Shown: piece after piece, positions 53,947 through 61,931 of the stretch
Position numbering within the stretch: position 1 is the first letter of the stretch
Layout of the letters: each line of letters starts with the position of its first letter
Source of the DNA: Pedobacter ginsengisoli
GTDB lineage: Bacteria; Bacteroidota; Bacteroidia; Sphingobacteriales; Sphingobacteriaceae
Assembly (NCBI RefSeq): GCF_030244015.1
Contig: NZ_JASSYX010000002.1
Location: forward strand, 1-64,000
Reading direction: 5' to 3'
Length of the DNA: 64,000 bases
Translations under genes and position numbers: made by a program
The notes under the pieces: generated by a model
Database searches by the model: none
What the model saw: only the letters and a program-made list of their open reading frames with translations
What the model was told of the DNA's origin: nothing

Positions 53947-56745
53947 ATGAAACTATTACTGGAGGCAATAATACCCAAAGAAAGAATTAAAACGCGCCTC
54001 ATTGATCTTGTAGCATCTGCTTCAGATGCAGGTTTTTATTATTTAAGGCCGAAGGCAGTTGTGCAGCCGGTGTCTGAACCAGAGATAAAAGCACTGTTCA
54101 GCTTTTCTCATTCACATAAAGTTCCTTTAACATTCAGGACAGGCGGGACAAGTCTTTCAGGACAAGCCATCACCGACGGAATTTTGGTGGACCTGAGTCA
54201 GTACTGGAATAAAATAAGTATCGAAGAAGGCGGAGAACTGGTGAGGGTGCAGCCGGGGATAACCGGCAGCATGGTCAATGGTCATTTGAAACCTTATAAA
54301 AGAAAGATCGGGCCGGATCCATCAAGTATTGATGCCGCGATGATGGGTGGTATCCTGTCTAATAATTCGAGCGGGATGTGCTGCGGGGTGAAACTGAATT
54401 CCTATCATACGACCAAACACATCCGTTTTATTTTGCCGGACGGCAAGACTTTTACTACGGAAAACGAAACAGATTACACGAGATTTGAGCAGGAATGCTC
54501 CCATATTTATGGGGTCGTTAAAGACATACAAGGGCAGCTTGCGGCAAATGCACATCTGTATGAACTGATCCGCAAAAAATACCAGACCAAGAATACGGTA
54601 GGTTATTCATTGAATGCCTTCATTGATCATCAGCATCCGCTGGATGTGCTTTCGCACCTTCTGATCGGTGCCGAAGGGACACTTGGTTTTATTGCGGAAG
54701 CAGTGATGCAGACGGTTCCTGATTATCCTTATAAAACTACCGCATTTTTATATTTCCCGGATATTTACGCGGCTTGTCAGGCCATCATTCCGTTAACTGT
54801 TTCAGGAGCTGAAGCGGTTGAGTTGATGGACAGGGCTTCATTACGGTCAATGGACAGTTTGAAAGGTGTTCCTGAAAGGTTAAAGACTTTGCCTAAGACT
54901 GCAGCTGCATTGCTGGTTGAGTTTCAGGCAAACAGCCTGGAAGAACTGCGGGCCAAGCGGGATTTATTTCTCTCTTCGGCATCCACTTTGTCTATGCTGG
55001 AACCGCCGGTATTTACGGAGGATGTAAAGGAGCAGGCTTTCTTTTGGAAACTTCGTAAGGGAATGTTTCCTGCGGTTGGCGCGGTAAGGGCAGGAGGCAC
55101 GACGGTCATACTGGAAGATATCGCGTTTCCTGTAGCAAAACTGGGCGATGCTATTCTTGATCTTCAGGCTCTGTTTAAGAAATTTGATTATAACGAAGCG
55201 ATCATTTTCGGTCATGCCAAAGACGGGAATATCCACTTTGTCGTAACACAGGCTTTTCATACAGCCACAGAAATTGAACGTTATGACTTGTTTATGCAGG
55301 ATGTGGTCAAACTGGTGGTAGAAGCCTATGATGGCACTTTGAAGGCTGAGCACGGAACCGGCAGGAACATGGCGCCCTTTATAGAAACCGAATGGGGAGC
55401 TGAGGCTTATCAGATCATGAAAAGACTCAAACAAACCATTGATCCTGAAAATCTGCTCAATCCCGGAGTAATCATCAATGAACATAAGAACGCTCACATT
55501 ATGAATTTAAAGCCTCTGCCTTCGGTAGAGCAGGAAGTGGACAAATGCATCGAGTGCGGCTATTGCGAACATAAGTGCCCAAGCCGGAACATTACCCTTA
55601 CTCCGAGACAGCGGATAGTAGTAAGAAGAGAACTGGCCGGTTTAAAAGCATCGGGCAATAAAAAAGAATTTGACCTGCTGGCCAGGGAATATCAGTATGA
55701 CGGGCTGGACACTTGCGCGGTAGACGGCTTATGTGCTACAGCCTGTCCGGTAGACATCAACACAGGAGACCTGGTAAAAAGACTAAGAAGGGAAAGCCAC
55801 AGCAACACGGCAAACAGCTTGGCATTGACAGTCGCAAAGAATTTTGGTGCAACCGCCTTTGCGGTTGGGCTTGCGGTAAAGGCCGGAGACGGTATCAACC
55901 ATGTTTTTGGCGAATCAACAATGAGGAATATTACGGGCGGCCTGAAGAAGATTATCCCGGCAGTTCCTTTATGGAGTAACCAATTGCAGGCGGCAAGAGG
56001 TAAAATTAAAGGACATGATGAAGGGTCTGTTGTTTATTTTCCAACCTGCATCAACAGGATGATGGGCGGTGCAAAAGACCATAAAAAAAGTGTTCCGCAA
56101 ACATTTATGAGTGTCTCTGATAAAGCAGGGATTAAAGTGCTTGTTCCTGATGACATCAACGGAATGTGCTGCGGACAACTGTTCTCTTCCAAGGGTTACA
56201 GTAATGCTTATGCATATACTTCCAATGAAACGGTCAGGAAACTCTGGAAATGGACATCCGGCGGGAAATTCCCCGTCGTCCTTGACGTTAGCTCATGTAC
56301 ACATACTTTGCAGCATTGCCGGACGGTACTCACAGATGAAAATAAAGATTATTTTGACCAGCTGAATATCATTGACAGCATAGATTATTTGTTTGACCAG
56401 GTCGTGCCAAAGCTGAAAGATGTGCGCAAAAAGGACAGCATTGTGCTGCATCCGGTGTGTACATTAAAAAAAATGGGACTTGAAGGCAAATTATTCCAGC
56501 TGGCCAGCCATTTTGCAAATAAGGTGGACATCCCATTGATGACCGGCTGCTGCGGAATGGCCGGTGACAGAGGATTTTTATTTCCGGAACTTACTGCATC
56601 AGCGACAGCTCCGGAAGCCGGAGAGGTAAAGAACAAAACCTATTCTGGTTACTATTCTACTGCTAAAACCTGTGAAATGGCCATGTCTGATGCGGTTGGA
56701 AAAAACTATGAATCCATCCTTTACCTGGTTGATGAATTAATTTAA
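53947..56745 (+). CDS. FAD / Fe-S D-lactate-type dehydrogenase
   Basis: 932 residues resembling the Dld-II respiratory D-lactate dehydrogenases. FAD-binding PCMH domain (about 35-225, LTFRTGGTSLSGQAI and GPDPSSIDAAMMGGI), FAD-oxidase C-terminal domain (to about 520, HAKDGNIHF), two ferredoxin motifs (CIECGYCEHKCP near residue 534 and CAVDGLCATACPVD near 589), then two cysteine-rich CCG domains (NGMCCGQLF, TGCCGMAGDRGF). It should oxidise a D-2-hydroxyacid such as D-lactate or glycolate and pass electrons to quinones. Two bases before the D-threonine-aldolase-like gene, so they form an operon. Exact substrate is not settled. Confidence 0.85.
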   Translation: MKLLLEAIIPKERIKTRLIDLVASASDAGFYYLRPKAVVQPVSEPEIKALFSFSHSHKVPLTFRTGGTSLSGQAITDGILVDLSQYWNKISIEEGGELVRVQPGITGSMVNGHLKPYKRKIGPDPSSIDAAMMGGILSNNSSGMCCGVKLNSYHTTKHIRFILPDGKTFTTENETDYTRFEQECSHIYGVVKDIQGQLAANAHLYELIRKKYQTKNTVGYSLNAFIDHQHPLDVLSHLLIGAEGTLGFIAEAVMQTVPDYPYKTTAFLYFPDIYAACQAIIPLTVSGAEAVELMDRASLRSMDSLKGVPERLKTLPKTAAALLVEFQANSLEELRAKRDLFLSSASTLSMLEPPVFTEDVKEQAFFWKLRKGMFPAVGAVRAGGTTVILEDIAFPVAKLGDAILDLQALFKKFDYNEAIIFGHAKDGNIHFVVTQAFHTATEIERYDLFMQDVVKLVVEAYDGTLKAEHGTGRNMAPFIETEWGAEAYQIMKRLKQTIDPENLLNPGVIINEHKNAHIMNLKPLPSVEQEVDKCIECGYCEHKCPSRNITLTPRQRIVVRRELAGLKASGNKKEFDLLAREYQYDGLDTCAVDGLCATACPVDINTGDLVKRLRRESHSNTANSLALTVAKNFGATAFAVGLAVKAGDGINHVFGESTMRNITGGLKKIIPAVPLWSNQLQAARGKIKGHDEGSVVYFPTCINRMMGGAKDHKKSVPQTFMSVSDKAGIKVLVPDDINGMCCGQLFSSKGYSNAYAYTSNETVRKLWKWTSGGKFPVVLDVSSCTHTLQHCRTVLTDENKDYFDQLNIIDSIDYLFDQVVPKLKDVRKKDSIVLHPVCTLKKMGLEGKLFQLASHFANKVDIPLMTGCCGMAGDRGFLFPELTASATAPEAGEVKNKTYSGYYSTAKTCEMAMSDAVGKNYESILYLVDELI

Positions 56746-56747
56746 TA

Positions 56748-57875
56748 ATGAATATGGACCGTACTGATAAGCAGTGGTATACCATTAACAACCCTGATAA
56801 GCTGGATTCGCCCGCGCTGATCATCTATCCGGACAGGGTTAAAAAGAATATAGGCACTATCGTAAAAATGATAGACGATCCGTCAAGGCTCAGACCACAT
56901 GTTAAAACCCATAAGACAAAAGAAGCTGCACGTCTGATGATGGCGGCCGGGATCAATAAATTTAAATGCGCAACCATAGCAGAGGCGGAAATGCTCGGAA
57001 TGTGCAATGCGGAGGATGTATTGCTTGCTTATCAGCCCAACGGACCCAAGCTAGGCAGGTTGATAGCTGTGATTAAACAATACCCCGAAACAAAATTTTC
57101 CTGTTTAATTGATAACTTGGAAAGTGCCGGGGAAATATCAGGTCAGGCATTGTCCAATGGACTGCGCATACCGGTGTACATAGACCTGAATGTTGGGATG
57201 GATAGAACAGGTATTAAGCCGGACGGCAGAGCCATGAGCTTGTATGAAGAAACTACACTTTTAAAGGGTATTGAAATTCTGGGCTTTCATGCCTATGACG
57301 GACACGTTCACGAACGGGATCTTGAAATGAGAAAGAAGCTAAGTGAACAGATATTTAGTCCTGTCGAAAAACTAAAGAGGGGACTGGAAAACAAGGGGTT
57401 CCGACCAATCCGCATCGTGATAGGCGGCTCACCCACATTTCCAATATATGCTAAGAAGACGGAAGTAGAATGCAGTCCCGGAACTTTTATTTTTTGGGAC
57501 AAAGGCTACCAGGATTTGCTTCCTGAGCAGAATTTTTTACCCGCGGCACTGATTTTAAGCCGTGTCATTTCAATGCCGGATGAAACTAAAATATGCATCG
57601 ATCTGGGGCATAAATCCATTGCAGCCGAAAATGACCTGCAAAAAAGGCTGTACTTTTTAAATGCCCCGGATCTTAATATCATTAGCCAGAGCGAGGAGCA
57701 TCTGGTGCTGGAAGCAGGTGAACATCATCAATGGAAAATCGGAGACCTCCTTTATGCTTTGCCCTTTCACATCTGCCCGACCTGTGCTTTATATGAATAT
57801 GCCACATTGATAGAAGAAGGAGAGTTGTCGGGTACCTGGAAAATTATCGCACGTGACAGAAAAATAACGATTTAG
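56748..57875 (+). CDS. D-threonine aldolase-family PLP enzyme
   Basis: 375 residues of the metal-dependent D-threonine aldolase / D-serine dehydratase fold type III family. The PLP lysine is in LRPHVKTHKTKEA near residue 45. The zinc or manganese site His-x-Cys is in PFHICPTCALYEY near residue 345. Likely cleaves D-threonine or D-3-hydroxyaspartate to glycine and an aldehyde, or dehydrates D-serine. Overlapping transcription with the D-hydroxyacid dehydrogenase suggests use of D-configured compounds, but the link is inference. Confidence 0.82.
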   Translation: MNMDRTDKQWYTINNPDKLDSPALIIYPDRVKKNIGTIVKMIDDPSRLRPHVKTHKTKEAARLMMAAGINKFKCATIAEAEMLGMCNAEDVLLAYQPNGPKLGRLIAVIKQYPETKFSCLIDNLESAGEISGQALSNGLRIPVYIDLNVGMDRTGIKPDGRAMSLYEETTLLKGIEILGFHAYDGHVHERDLEMRKKLSEQIFSPVEKLKRGLENKGFRPIRIVIGGSPTFPIYAKKTEVECSPGTFIFWDKGYQDLLPEQNFLPAALILSRVISMPDETKICIDLGHKSIAAENDLQKRLYFLNAPDLNIISQSEEHLVLEAGEHHQWKIGDLLYALPFHICPTCALYEYATLIEEGELSGTWKIIARDRKITI

Positions 57876-57983
57876 CTATTTATTGATTTTTTATTTGTGA
57901 TTTATCAGATTTTAGTAGTTGTTTTGACAATGTGATTTTAAATGATCACCTGAATTTCAAAAAGACCGAATCAACACAGCTAC

Positions 57984-58934
57984 ATGAGAGACATTACGGG
58001 TAAGCAGATCACTTTAAGGACGGCAGATGCAGTAGGGATAATTTATTGCTCTCCCGAAACATTGGACCTCATCTCCAGGGATGAGCTCCCCAAAGGCAAT
58101 CTCTTTGGCGTGGCCAAAGCCGCTGGGTTTATTGGCGCAAAATTGACTCCGCAGCTGCTTCCGCATTGCCATCCTGTTACGATCGACGGCATGGACATTA
58201 CTTTTGAATATTTGCAGAAAGACATTCATCAGGAGCTATTTGAAGAAGCTGTTTTTAGCCGGACCGGAATTGTCATAAGAGGCACCGCGAAATCGATAGG
58301 CCGTACTGGTATAGAGATGGAAATGCTCACAGGCGTATCTGTAGCGGCACTGGAAATTTATGACATGCTCAAGCCGGTAGACAAAGAACTGGAAATAGGA
58401 AATGTTAAATTACTCAAAAAAACAGGCGGTAAGTCTGACCGGCAAAAATATTTCGCCTCAGCTCCTGTATGCGCTGTTTTAGTTTGTTCAGATTCCACTG
58501 CCGAAGGTAAACGTGAAGATAAAAGCGGTAAAATTATTATAGAGATGCTCGAAGGTGTAAACGCCCGGGTCAAACATTATGCTATAGTTCCGGATCAAAA
58601 ACACCAGATCCAGGAAAAGATTAAAGAATGGGTAGCTGAAGATATTCATTTTGTATTTACCACAGGCGGTACCGGCCTCGGTCCACGCGACAATACGGTA
58701 GCCGCAGTAACAGAAATTCTGGAACGTGACGCCGACGGTATTACTGAAGCCATGCGTACATTCGGGCAGATGCGCACACCTTTAGCCATGATGAGCCGGG
58801 GTGTAGCAGGTTCAATAGCGCAAACGCTTATTGTGACTTTGCCTGGCAGTTCGGATGGCGCAAGGGAGTCTCTTGAAGCCATATTGCCCGCCGTATTTCA
58901 TGCCCGTAAAATGATGAAAGGCGGAGGGCACTAG
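57984..58934 (+). CDS. bifunctional molybdenum cofactor protein MoaC-Mog
   Basis: 316 residues joining two Moco enzymes. Residues about 1-150 are MoaC (KGNLFGVAKAAGFIGAKLTP, LPHCHPVTIDG, then GVSVAALEIYDMLK with the catalytic Asp and Lys), which makes cyclic pyranopterin monophosphate. Residues about 160-310 are MoaB/Mog (VLVCSDSTAEGKREDKSG, TTGGTGLGPRDNT), which adenylates molybdopterin. Two bases before moeA. No Moco riboswitch is evident in the 108 bases upstream. The fusion is known from Bacteroidota. Confidence 0.93.
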   Translation: MRDITGKQITLRTADAVGIIYCSPETLDLISRDELPKGNLFGVAKAAGFIGAKLTPQLLPHCHPVTIDGMDITFEYLQKDIHQELFEEAVFSRTGIVIRGTAKSIGRTGIEMEMLTGVSVAALEIYDMLKPVDKELEIGNVKLLKKTGGKSDRQKYFASAPVCAVLVCSDSTAEGKREDKSGKIIIEMLEGVNARVKHYAIVPDQKHQIQEKIKEWVAEDIHFVFTTGGTGLGPRDNTVAAVTEILERDADGITEAMRTFGQMRTPLAMMSRGVAGSIAQTLIVTLPGSSDGARESLEAILPAVFHARKMMKGGGH

Positions 58935-58936
58935 CC

Positions 58937-60121
58937 ATGATCAGTTTTGATGGGGCCATCCGGGTAATTGCAGCGCACTCCCGGATTTTAGGTGCTGAAA
59001 CTGTTCCTGCTGATGACGCGGATGGCAGGGTACTTGCAGAAGACATTTTTGCCGATCGGGACTATCCGCCTTTCAACCGTGCCGCGATGGATGGCTACGC
59101 CATTATTTATGAGGATTGGGTGGGCGGCATCAGGGAATTTATCGTATCAGAAACCATTTTGGCAGGTCAGCCAGCTTCAAAAAAACTTGTAAAAGGATCC
59201 TGTTATAAAATTATGACCGGTGCAGCAGTACCCGGGCCGGCAAATGTCGTGATCAGAGTGGAGGATTCGGTCATAGCGGGTGATAAGGTTAGACTGACCG
59301 CGCTGTCAATGAAACCTTATCTGAATATTGCACGCCAGGGAGAGGATCTGCTTTCAGGAAGTACCGTAGCTCATAAATACGCAAAACTTACGCCTCAACT
59401 GATTAGTATTCTTGCAGTGGTCGGGCGTGAACGTATACTGGTGCAAAAACTTCCATCCGTTGCCGTGGTTACTACAGGAGACGAGGTAGTGCCTCTGGGA
59501 CAAAGCATACTGCCTTATCAAATTCGAAACAGCAACGCTTACCTGATCCGGTCCATGTTAAAAAATAACGGCATTGTTCCCGCATTTGTCCAGCATGTCA
59601 GGGACGATAAAGAAATGATAAAAGAGGTTTTAAACGAGGCCCTGCGCAGTGATATTGTCGTCATTAATGGCGGCGTTTCCGCAGGGGAAGCAGATTATGT
59701 GCCTCAATTGCTGGAAGCTCTCCATGTTCAAAAGTTATTTCATAAAGTAGCCATCAGACCCGGCAAGCCGATATGGGTAGGGGCAAAACCCGACGGAGGT
59801 CTGGTGTTTGCACTCCCTGGCAATCCTTTTTCCTGTTTAGTCACCTTCAACCTTTTTGTCAAGCTTTTTCTGAACCTGTCCCAGGGCCTGGAAGCACCAC
59901 AATATTTTAAATTGCCGTTTAAAGGGACAAGATCGAAAAAAGTAAACCTTGACGAATTTTTTCCGGCACGGATTGATGCTGACTCCATGACAGTTCAGCC
60001 TGTTTCCATAAATGGGTCTGGTGACATCAGGCTTGGTCTTAATGCAGAGGCTATTGCGCTGCATCCGTTGGAAACCGATGTGCTATCGAGCGGAGATCTG
60101 GTGAATTTCTTCTTTCTGTAG
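58937..60121 (+). CDS. moeA: molybdopterin molybdotransferase
   Basis: 394 residues, standard MoeA. PPFNRAAMDGYAI near residue 50, KIMTGAAVPGPANVV, VVTTGDEVVPLGQ, NGGVSAGEADYVPQLLEAL and LPGNPFSCLVTFN are all MoeA motifs. Inserts molybdate into adenylated molybdopterin in the last step of cofactor synthesis. Co-transcribed with moaC-mog, and placed to feed the nitrate reductase encoded at the right edge. Confidence 0.96.
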   Translation: MISFDGAIRVIAAHSRILGAETVPADDADGRVLAEDIFADRDYPPFNRAAMDGYAIIYEDWVGGIREFIVSETILAGQPASKKLVKGSCYKIMTGAAVPGPANVVIRVEDSVIAGDKVRLTALSMKPYLNIARQGEDLLSGSTVAHKYAKLTPQLISILAVVGRERILVQKLPSVAVVTTGDEVVPLGQSILPYQIRNSNAYLIRSMLKNNGIVPAFVQHVRDDKEMIKEVLNEALRSDIVVINGGVSAGEADYVPQLLEALHVQKLFHKVAIRPGKPIWVGAKPDGGLVFALPGNPFSCLVTFNLFVKLFLNLSQGLEAPQYFKLPFKGTRSKKVNLDEFFPARIDADSMTVQPVSINGSGDIRLGLNAEAIALHPLETDVLSSGDLVNFFFL

Positions 60122-60600
60122 CTTTATTTTGGTGAAAATTTCCTATTTTTTTGGTAAATGTTCGATTTTGTCGACTTTTTAGGGATGTTTTGTTTTTTTT
60201 AGTTATAATTCAATGGATTTTTTCATTAAACCATGTGTTGTTGTTTATTTATGCTGTGTGATATGATCGTTAGTTGTATAAAGCTGAATTTTTTATTGAA
60301 ATGTTACTAGATTTTTATTGTATTTGTCATTTTATACAAGTTTTTATTATTTAAAATTCTTTTTATATATGATTTTTAATATATTTATCGCATTAAACTT
60401 ATTTATATCGTTATTTAGTTGTTAAAAATTGATAATATTTGAATGTATTTGGTTAGATGTTTGATTATTTGCTATTTTTTTGACTTATTGTATTAAGATT
60501 TATAAGTTTTTGTATTGTTTTATGTGCTGACAACGGATTTAAGTATTCAGATTGTAATGTCTGCATCAGTGTTTAAGCGTAACCACTAAATCAAAAAAAT
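60122..60600. promoter_or_regulatory. 479-bp very AT-rich intergenic region upstream of narK
   Basis: No gene is seen. The 120 bases 60301-60420 contain only 17 G or C (14 percent), far below the coding DNA around. A candidate plus-strand promoter is TTTG (60479-60482), 20 bases, TAAGTTTT (60503-60510), one mismatch from TAnnTTTG. A short TTGT-N8-ACAA repeat (60324-60339) could be a Crp/Fnr-type site but is weak. A long leader of about 85 bases would follow the promoter. Confidence 0.45.
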
Positions 60601-61914
60601 ATGGCAATTACTGATATCCCACAACCGCTCAAAGAGCTGCAGATCTTTTCATGGAAAGGAATCCAGATGAAAACTTTTCACATCACATGGATTACTTTCT
60701 TTTTTTGTTTCTTTGGTTGGTTCGGCATAGCTCCATTGATGCCTGTAGTTCGGGAACAACTCCATTTAAGTAAGGAACAGATTGGTAACATCATCATTGC
60801 CTCAGTTTCTGCTACTATTTTTGCACGGCTCGTCATTGGAAAACTATGTGACAGTATTGGCCCGCGACTGTCTTATACTATTCTCTTATTGCTTGGCGCC
60901 TTTCCGGTTATGCTTATCGGCTTGTCAAACAGTTATGAAAGTTTTCTCATCTTTCGGTTTGTGATCGGGATTATAGGTGCATCTTTCGTCATCACACAGT
61001 TCCATACCTCCATGATGTTTGCACCAAATATCATAGGCACTGCCAATGCAGTTTCCGGTGGCTGGGGCAATTTGGGTGGTGGTGTAACTAATCTGGTTAT
61101 GCCCCTGGTCGCTTCTGCTTTTGTTGCCCTTGGCTACAGCAGCAGTGCAGATTCATGGAGATACGCCATGGTGGTGCCCGGAGTTATCTTGCTGATCATG
61201 GCATTTATTTATTATAAATACACCAAAGACACACCCGCCGGTAATTATGCCGATATCGAAAGGGGGCCAAAAGCAGAAAAAGCCAAAGGTTCTTTTGCTG
61301 CGGCAATGAAAGACAGACGGACCTGGGTTTTGGCGCTTGCTTACGCTGCCTGTTTTGGTATAGAAATAACAGTTGATAACGTTGCAGCCATTTTCTTTGT
61401 CGATAATTTTAATGCTACCTTGATTCTTGCCGGTGCACTCGCCGCCATCTTTGGTTTCATGAATATCTTCGCCCGGGCGCTTGGGGGTATAGTGAGCGAC
61501 AAGGTCGGTAAAGTCTATGGATTGAGAGGAAAAGGTATTCTTCTGGGGTCCTTCCTGGTATTGGAAGGTATCGCGATCACTTTCTTTGCGCAGGCAGGCA
61601 CACTCACTGTAGCCATTATCTGTATGCTGGTCTTCGCGTTGTTTCTGAAAATGGCAAACGGAAGCACCTATTCCATAGTGCCTTTTATCAATAAAAAAGC
61701 AATAGGGTCTGTAAGTGGCATCGTTGGTGCCGGTGGCAATCTCGGAGCAATGCTGGCAGGATTTCTTTTCAAATCCAAATCCCTTACCTATGCCGATGCA
61801 TTTTTATATATAGGGATAGCCGTTGCCGTAATAGGTCTGCTTGTTACCATGACCCCTTTTCACAAAGAGACCGCAAAGAGTAATAGTCTCAAAGCAGAAT
61901 TACAACCGGCCTAA
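60601..61914 (+). CDS. narK: nitrate/nitrite transporter, NarK family
   Basis: 437-residue major facilitator with 12 predicted helices. Typical NNP-family motifs: FFGWFGIAPLMPVVREQ, FARLVIGKLCDSIGPR, and the nitrate signature GGWGNLGGGVTNLVMPLVA with a second Gly-rich copy GAGGNLGAMLAG. Takes nitrate up across the inner membrane. Seventeen bases before the nitrate reductase gene on the same strand, so an assimilatory role is most likely. Some relatives export nitrite instead. Confidence 0.92.
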   Translation: MAITDIPQPLKELQIFSWKGIQMKTFHITWITFFFCFFGWFGIAPLMPVVREQLHLSKEQIGNIIIASVSATIFARLVIGKLCDSIGPRLSYTILLLLGAFPVMLIGLSNSYESFLIFRFVIGIIGASFVITQFHTSMMFAPNIIGTANAVSGGWGNLGGGVTNLVMPLVASAFVALGYSSSADSWRYAMVVPGVILLIMAFIYYKYTKDTPAGNYADIERGPKAEKAKGSFAAAMKDRRTWVLALAYAACFGIEITVDNVAAIFFVDNFNATLILAGALAAIFGFMNIFARALGGIVSDKVGKVYGLRGKGILLGSFLVLEGIAITFFAQAGTLTVAIICMLVFALFLKMANGSTYSIVPFINKKAIGSVSGIVGAGGNLGAMLAGFLFKSKSLTYADAFLYIGIAVAVIGLLVTMTPFHKETAKSNSLKAELQPA

Positions 61915-61931
61915 GCCAAAATAATAACCTT

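Noticed and set aside
54964..55497. A 177-codon minus-strand reading frame inside the D-lactate-type dehydrogenase gene
   Set aside because: The plus-strand frame carries clear FAD and Fe-S motifs; the minus frame has no recognisable domain or promoter.
57876..57983. Molybdenum cofactor riboswitch before moaC-mog
   Set aside because: Only 108 AT-rich bases without the expected stacked GC stems.
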